Translations under genes and position numbers: made by a program
The notes under the pieces: model-generated
What the model was told of the DNA's origin: nothing
Databases searched by the model: none
What the model saw: only the letters and a program-made list of their open reading frames with translations
Part shown: piece after piece, positions 9,009 through 17,210 of the stretch
Position numbering within the stretch: position 1 is the first letter of the stretch
Layout of the letters: each line of letters begins with the position of its first letter
NCBI GenBank assembly: GCA_019634625.1
Contig: JAHCBA010000015.1
Location: forward strand, 78,129 to 142,128
DNA: 64,000 nt
Direction: 5' to 3'
Source of the DNA: Verrucomicrobiia bacterium
Lineage (GTDB): Bacteria > Verrucomicrobiota > Verrucomicrobiia > Limisphaerales > CAIMTB01

Positions 9009-9428
9009 TTGGACCTGGAGAGTTTCCTGCCCCGCTTCGCCGTCGTGGACACCGCGCGAGAGGCCGACGCCAAGCGGGCACGTGAGGTGTGCGCCGACGT
9101 GCAAGCGGGGGAAATCGTCATATTTGACAAGGCCTACGTCGATTTCCGGCACTTGTGGGACCTCCAGTGCCGGGGGGTGTTCTGGGTGACGCGAGCCAAG
9201 GAGAACATGGGCTGCGAGGTGCAGGAGTCCCTCCCGGTGGCCAGCGGGGCACGAGCGGTCCGGGACGAGTTGGTGGCGCCCAAGAGCCCGCGTTCGGCGA
9301 AGGCGTATCCGGACTTGCTGCGCCGGATCACCGCGTGGGTCGTAGTGGACGGAGGGGATCGGTTAATGACCTTCCTCACCAATCAAATGGACTGGAGCCC
9401 TCAGACCATTGTGGAACTCTACCGACGT
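9009..9428 (+). pseudogene. IS4-type (DDE) transposase remnant
   Basis: A ~140-residue internal piece of a DDE transposase. The conserved block around the second catalytic Asp is intact (GEIVIFDKAYVDF, then GVFWVTRAKEN), followed by MTFLTNQMDWSPQTIVELYRR. Homology stops exactly where the catalytic Glu region (normally ELYRRRWxIE) should continue. The N-terminal half with the first Asp is also absent. No ATG is present; the frame only continues by read-through to 9725. No terminal inverted repeats were found. It lies 175 bp upstream of the sigma factor gene, so an insertion-deletion event probably reshaped that promoter region. Confidence 0.82.
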
Positions 9429-9603
9429 GGCCAGGGCTTCCTCGACGGTGGTTTCCTCGATCATCCAATCCCCTCCGGAACGCGTGGGGAAATCGGCGGC
9501 CCAAGGGAGCCGGGAAAGGGCGGCGGAGTTTCCAAATCCACGATTCAGAGGCGGGACTTGACAGTATCGACCTCGGAGAACGAGCCTGAAATCGGCAGGA
9601 AGC

Positions 9604-10182
9604 TTGAGCGAGTTCACCCAAATCCTGGAACGTGTGGAACGTGGCGATCCCGAAGCTGCCGCGGGACTTTTCCCCATCGTTTACGAAGAACTCCGCCGTC
9701 TGGCGGCGCAGAAGATGGCCCGTGAAGCCGCTGGCCATACGCTCCAGCCCACCGCCCTCGTCCACGAGGCCTGGATCCGGTTGGTCGGCGGAGATGCCCC
9801 GACGTTTCACAATCGCGCCCATTTCTTCGGTGCGGCTGCCGAGGCGATGCGTCGCATCCTGGTCGAACACGCCCGGCGAAGGCTGGCCGCCAAACGCGGC
9901 GCCGGGATCCAGGTGATCGACCTGGATGGACTCGACCTTCCCACTCCTGTCGCCGCCGACGATCATTTGCTCGCCGTGAACGAGGCGTTGGAAAAATTCG
10001 CCTTGATCGACTCCCGCAAGGCCGAGCTGGTGAAGCTGCGGTACTTCGTCGGCTTGAGCTTCGAGGAAGCCGCCACGGCCCTGGGCATCGCCGTGCCCAC
10101 CGCCAAGCAGTGGTGGGCCTACGCTCGGTCCTGGCTCTCGGTCGAGCTCAAGGGTGCCACCGCCGGAAAGCCATCCGGCTGA
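9604..10182 (+). CDS. ECF-type RNA polymerase sigma factor
   Basis: A 192-aa sigma-70 family ECF factor of the kind paired with Ser/Thr kinases in Planctomycetota and Verrucomicrobiota. The N-terminal region 2 is clear: ILERVERGDPEAA, VYEELRRLAAQKM, LQPTALVHEAWIRL. HFFGAAAEAMRRILVEHARR follows. Region 4, a helix-turn-helix, is near the C-terminus (LRYFVGLSFEEAATALGI...TAKQWWAYARSWL). The TTG at 9604 is the only start matching the family N-terminus (MSEFTQIL); AGGA sits only 3 nt upstream, so initiation may be weak. It precedes the kinase at 10489 and probably acts with it: the kinase or its signals set sigma activity. The upstream region holds a transposase remnant, so its promoter context is disturbed. 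Confidence 0.92.
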   Translation: MSEFTQILERVERGDPEAAAGLFPIVYEELRRLAAQKMAREAAGHTLQPTALVHEAWIRLVGGDAPTFHNRAHFFGAAAEAMRRILVEHARRRLAAKRGAGIQVIDLDGLDLPTPVAADDHLLAVNEALEKFALIDSRKAELVKLRYFVGLSFEEAATALGIAVPTAKQWWAYARSWLSVELKGATAGKPSG

Positions 10183-10184
10183 GT

Positions 10185-10394
10185 TCAGGCTTGGCGGCCC
10201 TTGGGCGTATGCGTGTCCCAAGTGCGCCCGGACTCCGGCTGCACATGGGTGAAGCCGGTGCCCGCCGGCGGGTTCGGGATGCGGATCAAATGGTCGCAGG
10301 CCGGGCACTGAATCTGCCGGCCCGCGTGGCAGGGATCGCACTTCAAGGGCTGATCGCAGTGGGAACAGTAGAATTTGAATTCGATGGTGTTCAT
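10185..10394 (-). CDS. Small zinc-ribbon protein
   Basis: A 69-aa protein encoded opposite to its neighbours, filling the gap between the sigma factor and the kinase. It has two CxxC knuckles (YCSHC at residues 9-13 and CPAC at 30-33) plus an extra CDPC at 19-22, the pattern of a structural zinc ribbon of the kind that reads nucleic acid or binds protein. The Pro/Gly/Thr-rich tail is unstructured. The ATG at 10394 follows a GAAGG 2 nt upstream; an in-frame ATG at 10412 (MSLVKAMN) is the alternative, with a GGAG about 12 nt upstream. Its 3' end is only 2 bp from the sigma stop, so the two are tail-to-tail. Function unknown; regulatory partner of the sigma/kinase pair is a guess. Confidence 0.65.
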   Translation of the reverse strand: MNTIEFKFYCSHCDQPLKCDPCHAGRQIQCPACDHLIRIPNPPAGTGFTHVQPESGRTWDTHTPKGRQA

Positions 10395-10428
10395 GGCCTT
10401 CACCAGAGACATGCGTTCATTCGTCTCC

Positions 10429-10459
10429 AAAAGTATGTCGAAAATAACTCCATACTTTT
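10429..10459. promoter_or_regulatory. Perfect inverted repeat in a divergent promoter region
   Basis: AAAAGTATG (10429-10437) and CATACTTTT (10451-10459) are perfect 9-bp arms around a 13-nt AT-rich spacer. They sit between the divergent zinc-ribbon gene (start 10394) and the kinase gene (start 10489), an AT-rich island in GC-rich DNA. The symmetry suggests a binding site for a dimeric regulator; a hairpin in either leader transcript is the alternative. Confidence 0.5.
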
Positions 10460-10488
10460 CGCCCGGCGGATCACGCATGGAGAAACAG

Positions 10489-13400
10489 ATGAACCATTCC
10501 ACTATGCCATCGCCCCAGGAACGTGAGGCCGCCTTGTTCGCGCTGACCGCCGAGAAGCCCGTCGCCGAACGCCCGGCCTTTCTGGACGCGGTCTGCGGCC
10601 AGGACTCCGCCTTGCGCCAGCGCCTCGAAGCGCTGCTCGCCGCGCACGAGCAGCCAGCCACCGCGCTGGATGCGCCGACGGTACCCGCCCGCCCCACCCT
10701 CAAGCTCGACCTTCCCGAACCGCCCGACGAAGCCGTCGGCCAGACCCTTGGGCGATACAAACTCTTGGAGCGCGTCGGCGAAGGCGGGTGCGGCGTGGTG
10801 TATGTCGCCGAGCAGACCGAGCCGGTGCGGCGGCTCGTGGCGCTGAAGGTCATCAAGCTGGGCATGGACACCAAGCAGGTGGTGGCGCGGTTTGAGGCCG
10901 AGCGGCAGGCGTTGGCAATGATGGATCATCCCAACATCGCCAAGGTGCTGGATGCGGGGACGACCGACGTAGGTCGCCCCTATTTCGTCATGGAACTGGT
11001 GCGCGGCATCCCCATCACCCACTACTGCGACCAGGCCAACCTGAGCACCAAGGAGCGCCTCGACCTGTTCATCAAGGTCTGCCAGGCGATTCAGCACGCG
11101 CACCAGAAGGGGATCATCCACCGGGACATCAAGCCGTCGAACATCCTGGTGACGCTACATGACGGCGTGCCGGTGCCCAAGGTGATCGACTTCGGCATCG
11201 CCAAGGCGACGGAAGGCCGGCTGACGGACAACACGGTTTACACGCAGTTGCACCAGTTCATCGGCACGCCGGCTTACATGAGTCCGGAGCAGGCGGAGAT
11301 GAGCGGGTTGGACATTGATACGCGCTCGGACATCTACAGCCTGGGCGTATTGCTCTACGAACTGCTGGCCGGCAGCACGCCGTTCGATGCGAAGGAATTG
11401 ATGTCGCAAGGCATTGATGTGATGCGGAAGACGATCCGGGAGAAGGAACCGCAACGACCCAGCACGCGCCTCGCAACTCTCGGAGCCGATCAACTCACCA
11501 CCACGGCCAGACGCCGCTCCGCTGACACCGCGAAGCTGCTCCATCAGCTCAAGGGCGACCTCGATTGGATCGTGATGAAGTGCCTGGAGAAGGACCGCAC
11601 CCGGCGCTACGAGTCGGCTAGTGGCTTGGCAGCGGATCTCAAACGTCACTTGGAAAACGAACCGGTGGTCGCGCGTCCGCCCAGCCAGCTTTACCGCTTT
11701 CAGAAAGCCTACCGGCGCAACCGGCTGGCCTTCACGGCGGCGGCCTGCGTGCTGGTGTCACTGGTCGGCGCCCTGGTGTTCATCGGGATGGCGGCACAAC
11801 GCGAGGGCCGGGCGCACATGCATGAGTCCATCCAGCGAAACCTGGCGGAGCAGCGGCGACAGGAAGCCGAAGCCGCGCGGACACTTGCCGAAAACGCCCA
11901 GGCCAAGGAGGCGGGCGAACGCCAGCGCGCGGAAGCCAGCGAGCGGGCCACGCGCGAACTGCTCTACTCCGCCAACATGGGTCTGGCCCAGACGGCCTGG
12001 GAAGAAGGCGACATCGGAAGATTGCAGGGTTTGCTCGCGCAGACCCGTGACGATCCCCAGCGAGGATTCGAGTGGTTCTACTGGGCACGCCAGCTTCATC
12101 GCGACTCGCTGACCTTTCGCGAACACCGGGGAGTTCCTCGCAGGCCGGAATTTTCGCCCGACGGACAATGGATCGCCAGCAGTGGCGACGACTTACGCTT
12201 GAAGATCTGGAGCGCCACGGATGGCCAGGTGCGGCACGATGTGAAGCTCGACCAGTTGTTGTCCGGCCTGGCTTTCTCTCCGGACGGAGGCCGCCTCGCC
12301 ACCGCAACCCAGCGGCCGTGGAAGCTGCAACTGTGGGACGCGCTCACCGGTCAGATCCTCCGCGAGATCAAGGTGGACACCACCAACGCAGTGCGGAATC
12401 TGGCCTGGTCGCCGGAGGGTTCGCGCATCATCGGCGTGGACACCCGTGCGGTGTGGCTCTGGGACGCTTCCACCAACCAGGAATTGCGTCGCATTACCAA
12501 CTATCACGGTGAGGCCGTCCTGACCTGGTTCTCGCCCGAAGGCCGGCCTCAGATCGCGGTGCGAGACGAAACCGGTTACCAGCTTCAGGACGTTGCCACG
12601 GGGGAGGCGTTGGCGCGGTTCGATGCGCCCGGCGCGGTCAGCGAAACGATCTCCCGCGACCTGAGCCGTTTCGCCGCGTCGGCCGACAATGGCGTCATCA
12701 GCCTGTTCGAGGTCCGCACGGGGCGTGAGTTGCGCCAGTGGCGCGGCAGCGAAGGGCCGACGTGGCTGTTGCGACTGTCCCCCGACGGCAAGTATCTCGC
12801 CACCACGGAAGGGAACGGGACCATCCGGCTCCGTGATACCGACTCCGGCGAGGAACTCGGCACGTTGAAAGGCCATAGCCGGCAAATCTTCGGACTGGCC
12901 TTCTCGCCCGACGGCCAAAGGCTGGTGTCCGCGAGCGGCGACGAAACGATCCGGGTTTGGGATTGGCCTGGTTTGATGGAGCCGGCTTCGTTGTTTGCAA
13001 GGCATCCTCGTTTGCAGGTTTTCTTGAGCAGCGATGGCTCCCGGGCGGTCGTCGTGACCAATCGCACACCGGGGTTCAGGGGCTGGGTCTTTGGCCTTCC
13101 CAACCGTCGCAACCCGGATCAGCCGTTTGACGTGGAAGCTCGCGTCGTGGACACCCGCACGGGGCAGACGCAAGCGGTGCTGCCGGGACTGACCGGCGGG
13201 GTCGTGCAGTTCACGCCGGATGGGCGGCGCGTGGCCGGCGTCAGCACCAACCTGTCACGTGCGCAGGTGTGGGATGCGCTGACGGGTCGTGTATTGGTCA
13301 CCTTAGATGCAGGGACCAACCTGATCGCCGACTTCAGGCTTTCGCCGGATGGCCGGCAAATCGTCACCGTCGAACGGCACCCCTCCCAGCTGCTGCCCGA

Positions 13401-14958
13401 TGTGGTGAAGCTCTGGGACTCCATCACTGGGAAGATCCGATTTTCCCTCAAAGAAGTTCCAACACCTGCCATTCCGCTGGCCTTCTCCGCCGACAGCCGA
13501 AGGCTCCTGACCGGTGCCCCCTTTGATCCGTTCGCCGTCGTCTGGAACACCATGACCGGACAGGAGGAATCTCGAATCGAGGCCACGGCCCTTTCAGGAG
13601 TCGTTTTCGGTGCGTTCTCGCCCGACGGAGAGCGTGTCATCATGGCCAGCTTCCTGGACGCGATGATGCGGGTCCGGTCCATGCGATCGCCGGGAGCCGG
13701 GACGGATGCCGGATTCGTGCTTCACAGCCGGATCGTCGGTCCAAATCCGGCATTTTCTCCTGATGGTCACCGCATTCTGTCGGAAACCGAAGATAAGGCG
13801 AAGCTTTGGGATGCCGCCACCGGTCGCGAGATGCTGACCTTGAAGACTCCGCCGTATGCGCGTTGCCAGTTCACCCCCGATGGCCAGGCGGTCATCAGTG
13901 CGCGCCCCGATGGCACCCTCCTCCGGTGGGACATCGCCACGCCGGCCCAGGTCGCCGCGTGGGAGGCGGAGGAGGACGTCGGAACCCTCCGGAAAATGGC
14001 CGCCACGGCACGCAACTCCACCAGTTCGCTGCTGCGTTCACGCCGTTACACGGAACTGGAGACGACCAGTCGCGAGATGTTGAAGTCGCTACAGACGCGC
14101 TCTGGAGCGGAACCAGCGGAGTATGTCGAATTCACACTACGACTCGCCACCGCCCTGCTTTCACATGCTGTTGAAGCTGACGCCAAAGGCGAAAAGGACC
14201 GGGCGGAAACTCTCAAGGTGGAAGCCGGGGAGCTATTGCGCGGTATCGCCAACGAGCGGCTCGACGCTTACCTGCGGACTGATCCCGGATATGAAATGGG
14301 AGATTTCCTGGGGCAGGCGGGACACTGGTCGCAAACCGAAGCGTTCGTGAGGCGAATTAGTGAAACCGTGCCGACCAACAGCATCCCGTGGAAACTTCGC
14401 GCCACGTTGCTGGCCAGGATGGGAAACGAACCGGAATTCGCGAAAGTGCGTGACAACCTGCTCGAACTGCTCCCCGGACTGACCAACACAGCTCACCTGG
14501 CCTGGGGAATCAGAGCCGTGGCGCTCCGACCGCTTGATGCGTCCACAGCGGCGACCGTCGAGCGCCTGGCGAACCGGAAGCTCGAGCTGGACCAGGACGA
14601 ATACTCTGAATCCTGGCTTCCTCTCGCCCAGGCTTTGGCGCGCTATCGGAACAGAGATTTTGCCGGCGCGCTGACGTCCGTTCAAAAGGCCGCGGCCGCT
14701 ACCGATCATGCGAGCTTCGAGACGACGCTGCACGCGGTGACAGCGTTGGTCCGCTATCAGCTTGGCCAGCGCCAGGAAGCCAGCGCCGCACTCAACGACG
14801 GCGCAGCGCTGCTGAAAGAGAACTGGTTTTCACCCGAGCGGGGGGCGTTGGAAGGCGACGGGTGGTGGATCGACTGGCTCTCCGCCCACATTCTGCTCCA
14901 GGAAGCCAGGGAGCTGATCGAGGGACAGCGCACGAATCCTGAGGCACTGAAACCATGA
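10489..14958 (+). CDS. Membrane Ser/Thr protein kinase with WD40 propellers and TPR-like tail
   Basis: A 1489-aa Hanks-type kinase. An N-terminal helical module (residues ~6-60, EREAALFALTAEK...RQRLEALLAAHEQ) is typical of this family. The kinase domain spans ~89-390 with glycine loop GEGGCGVV, ALKVIK lysine, HRDIKPSN catalytic loop (~210), DFG, and GTPAYMSPEQ. One membrane helix lies at ~410-432, then a coiled coil, about a dozen WD40 repeats (~530-1157; FSPDG and LWD motifs), and a helical TPR-like end. The ATG at 10489 has GGAG 6 nt upstream and is preferred over ATGs at 10477 and 10504. The topology puts the kinase in the cytoplasm and the WD40/TPR part outside. It follows the ECF sigma gene, its likely target system. 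Its stop overlaps the next ATG (ATGA). Confidence 0.93.
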   Translation: MNHSTMPSPQEREAALFALTAEKPVAERPAFLDAVCGQDSALRQRLEALLAAHEQPATALDAPTVPARPTLKLDLPEPPDEAVGQTLGRYKLLERVGEGGCGVVYVAEQTEPVRRLVALKVIKLGMDTKQVVARFEAERQALAMMDHPNIAKVLDAGTTDVGRPYFVMELVRGIPITHYCDQANLSTKERLDLFIKVCQAIQHAHQKGIIHRDIKPSNILVTLHDGVPVPKVIDFGIAKATEGRLTDNTVYTQLHQFIGTPAYMSPEQAEMSGLDIDTRSDIYSLGVLLYELLAGSTPFDAKELMSQGIDVMRKTIREKEPQRPSTRLATLGADQLTTTARRRSADTAKLLHQLKGDLDWIVMKCLEKDRTRRYESASGLAADLKRHLENEPVVARPPSQLYRFQKAYRRNRLAFTAAACVLVSLVGALVFIGMAAQREGRAHMHESIQRNLAEQRRQEAEAARTLAENAQAKEAGERQRAEASERATRELLYSANMGLAQTAWEEGDIGRLQGLLAQTRDDPQRGFEWFYWARQLHRDSLTFREHRGVPRRPEFSPDGQWIASSGDDLRLKIWSATDGQVRHDVKLDQLLSGLAFSPDGGRLATATQRPWKLQLWDALTGQILREIKVDTTNAVRNLAWSPEGSRIIGVDTRAVWLWDASTNQELRRITNYHGEAVLTWFSPEGRPQIAVRDETGYQLQDVATGEALARFDAPGAVSETISRDLSRFAASADNGVISLFEVRTGRELRQWRGSEGPTWLLRLSPDGKYLATTEGNGTIRLRDTDSGEELGTLKGHSRQIFGLAFSPDGQRLVSASGDETIRVWDWPGLMEPASLFARHPRLQVFLSSDGSRAVVVTNRTPGFRGWVFGLPNRRNPDQPFDVEARVVDTRTGQTQAVLPGLTGGVVQFTPDGRRVAGVSTNLSRAQVWDALTGRVLVTLDAGTNLIADFRLSPDGRQIVTVERHPSQLLPDVVKLWDSITGKIRFSLKEVPTPAIPLAFSADSRRLLTGAPFDPFAVVWNTMTGQEESRIEATALSGVVFGAFSPDGERVIMASFLDAMMRVRSMRSPGAGTDAGFVLHSRIVGPNPAFSPDGHRILSETEDKAKLWDAATGREMLTLKTPPYARCQFTPDGQAVISARPDGTLLRWDIATPAQVAAWEAEEDVGTLRKMAATARNSTSSLLRSRRYTELETTSREMLKSLQTRSGAEPAEYVEFTLRLATALLSHAVEADAKGEKDRAETLKVEAGELLRGIANERLDAYLRTDPGYEMGDFLGQAGHWSQTEAFVRRISETVPTNSIPWKLRATLLARMGNEPEFAKVRDNLLELLPGLTNTAHLAWGIRAVALRPLDASTAATVERLANRKLELDQDEYSESWLPLAQALARYRNRDFAGALTSVQKAAAATDHASFETTLHAVTALVRYQLGQRQEASAALNDGAALLKENWFSPERGALEGDGWWIDWLSAHILLQEARELIEGQRTNPEALKP

Positions 14959-15380
14959 ATCCCTCCCGCGAAGAAGCCCTGTTTGCGTTGGCGCTGGAAA
15001 AACTGGCGGAGAAACGCGCCGCCTTTCTGGACGCCATCCGGCTCCTCGAAGACCTCATTGAGAAACAGCGCCAGGTGCTCGGAAGGCAAGCCGCATACGA
15101 GTCGAATCGCGACGCCATGCCGGCGCGATTCGGCTCGACGACGAACGCGCAAACTGCAAACCGCGTGGCGAAGATGTGCTTGCTGCAGCCGCTGTACGCC
15201 GGTCAACGCATGCCGGCCGTGGAACTGGCCGATCATGGCGTCCGACTCGGAGAAAACTCCCAGTCGCTCAGATGGTGTCTGTTCGCGCAGTCCCTGGCTC
15301 GATACGTCCTGATCGCACACATGCCCCTGCGCGAGGCTGGTGCGCTCATCCCGGGCGATATTGATGAGAGGAAACCATGA
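14955..15380 (+). pseudogene. Internally deleted kinase paralogue
   Basis: A 141-aa frame beginning in an ATGA overlap with the preceding kinase. Its first ~27 residues (MNPSREEALFALALEKLAEK...FLDA) copy the N-terminal module of the kinase family. From ~residue 33 it continues with a TPR/tail-like segment (RVAKMCLLQPLYAG...) that would normally sit beyond the WD40 region. The whole kinase domain, membrane helix and propeller are missing. The simplest reading is a second kinase gene that lost about 4 kb in frame. It may still be translated because it keeps the ATGA coupling at both ends. A genuine small accessory protein cannot be excluded. Confidence 0.6.
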
Positions 15381-16262
15381 ACTCATTCCAAATGATCCCT
15401 TGTGCCATTGCCATTCTGGCCACGCTGTTATTACCGCTGCGCGCCTTTGCACGAGACGTGTCGGTCCGTATTCCGGATCCGGCGCTCGAAGCGGCAATTC
15501 GGGCGGCGCTGAATAATCCCCCTCGGGACATCACACGGGCGGACATGGAAGACCTCACGGTGTTGGACGCCAGCCGGGATCGTACTTATCCGCCGACTTC
15601 CGCTCCCATCGCCTCCCTGGAAGGGCTCGAACTCGCCACAAACCTGGTCGTGCTCAAGCTCGACGGATCATCGCTGCTTTTTCCCATGGGGAATGAAACC
15701 GCGGCGCTGAGCGTGAGTGACCTCTCGCGTCTCTCCTCTTTGACGAAACTGGAATCGTTGTCTCTTGCACTAAACCAGTTCACGACCATCCGATTGCCGG
15801 ACGGGATGAGCAGCCTCCGAACGCTGGTGCTGGAGGGGAATCAGCAATCTGACCCTGCCGCCGAATCTCAGCAGCCTCCGCACGCTCGACCTGGGTTTGA
15901 ATCGGCTCACGAATTTCCCGTGGGTTGTGACCAACCTGACGGAGTTGGCGTTTTGGGGCCATCCGATTCGCGATTTCAGTTTTCTGCGCAATCTCCCGGC
16001 CCTTCGAAGGGTGAGATTTTCCTCGACAGGCATGACAGCCGGGAACGCCGTCGATGTGATGGCTGCGTTGCCGGAACTGCGCGAACTTGCCATCGGTTTA
16101 AACCCGCTGGGTGCCTTCACGCTGCCGGCGCACTTAGCCGCTCTCGAAAGATTGGACCTGCGCAGCTCGGAACTCACCAGCCTTGATCTGCCGCCGGAAA
16201 TGACATCTCTGCGAAGGCTTGAACTGGATGGAAACTCATTGAGCCACATCCGCCTGCCCGCC
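15377..16262 (+). pseudogene. Leucine-rich-repeat secreted protein, frameshifted and truncated
   Basis: The ATG at 15377 (ATGA overlap, good GAGAGGAAACC leader) opens a signal peptide (MIPCAIAILATLLLPLRAFA) followed by LRR units with LxxLxLxxN spacing. Near 15845 the LRR pattern jumps frame: LVLEGNQ stops making sense and the next units (LTLPPNLSSLRTLDLGLNRL, then further LRRs) run in the +1 frame from about 15846. This fits one extra base or two missing. The LRRs then stop abruptly at ~16262 (LELDGNSLSHIRLPAK), where reverse-strand ATPase sequence begins. It is the third member of the kinase/fragment/LRR run joined by ATGA overlaps. If the frameshift is real the product is non-functional. 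Confidence 0.75.
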
Positions 16263-17074
16263 AAGCGTAAACGCCGAAACCGGTCTGGACGCCCGCTTCC
16301 ACCAATCCTTTCGGCGGCGCGCCAAACTCGGAGCGCCAGCGTTCCGACGCCTTCACCTCGATGCCCACCGAGCGTTTGGCGCGCGTCCAGATGAAGTCCA
16401 CTTTGCTGCCGTGCGGCGTGCGCCAGTAGTGAAGCTGGCCGCCGGTGTTGTGAGACGCCATCGCCGCGCGCAACTCGTGCAGCACCCAGGTCTCCAACAG
16501 GAAGCCGCGCTCGCTTCCTTCGAGAGGTTCGCGTAGTGCGCACCAGCGCCTCCTGCTGGATTTCCTCGCGGATGTAGTTCGACACGTAGGCGTCCAGCAC
16601 ATCGAGCGCGTGCTCCGGTTCGGCGTGAATCTGCGGCAGCAAACCGAAACGCAACACGCGGTCGAGGTCGAAGTCGTGATTCAGCTCGGAGGCGGTGAGC
16701 GGGAAGAACTGGCGGTTGACGGCGCGGCCGGCGAGGAGGTTCACGTCCAGGCGCTTGAGCCTGCACGCGCTGGAGCCGCTCAAGGCAAAGCGGTATTTGC
16801 GGCCAGTCTCCGCGATCAGCGCATGGACTTCGTTCAACAGGCTGGGCAGGCGTTGCACCTCGTCCACCACCACCCAGCCGCCCTGCGGACGCGCCTCGAC
16901 CTGCTGCCTGAAGGACTCGGGCTGGCGCGTCAACCCGAGCAGCGTATGCGTGCGGAGCAGATCGAACCACACCGCGTCCGGCAATACCTGCCGCAGCCAG
17001 GTGCTCTTGCCTGTGCCGCGCGGGCCGAACAGGAAGAACGAATGATCAGGAACCGGATAACGCCGCAGAAACAT
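16257..17074 (-). pseudogene. AAA/DUF4143-type ATPase, frameshifted, internally deleted and truncated
   Basis: From the ATG at 17074 (MFLRRYPVP) the reading includes SFFLFGPRGTGKSTWL (Walker A), GGWVVVDEVQRLP (Walker B) and FALSGSSA (sensor), a standard start for the DUF4143 ATPase group. After YIREEIQQEALVR the frame fails near 16525. The protein resumes in another frame as GFLLETWVLHELRA...GSKVDFIWTR...VGIEVKAS, the C-terminal nuclease-like part of the family. The ~100 residues normally between these parts are absent, so there is a deletion as well as a frameshift. Homology ends at ~16257 (YGVYAWRAG-like) without the usual last 40-60 residues, at the point where the LRR gene is also cut. 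A non-functional relic. Confidence 0.78.
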
Positions 17075-17127
17075 CGCCGGCAGATTGCCGGTAAAAATGC
17101 TGGCGAGTAATACATGATTATCAACCC

Positions 17128-17156
17128 ATGAACCCTTCATCAGAAGAGGCCCTGTC
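17128..17156 (+). pseudogene. Scrap of a kinase N-terminus
   Basis: ATG at 17128 encodes MNPSSEEAL, nearly the same nine residues as the start of the deleted kinase paralogue at 14955 (MNPSREEAL), then diverges. With no further family match this is likely a third, almost erased kinase copy. The match is short, so chance cannot be ruled out. Confidence 0.4.
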
Positions 17157-17210
17157 GAATTTGCCACAAATCGCTGGCCGAAACCCTCTACCCTGTGGCG
17201 ACCGTGTGGC

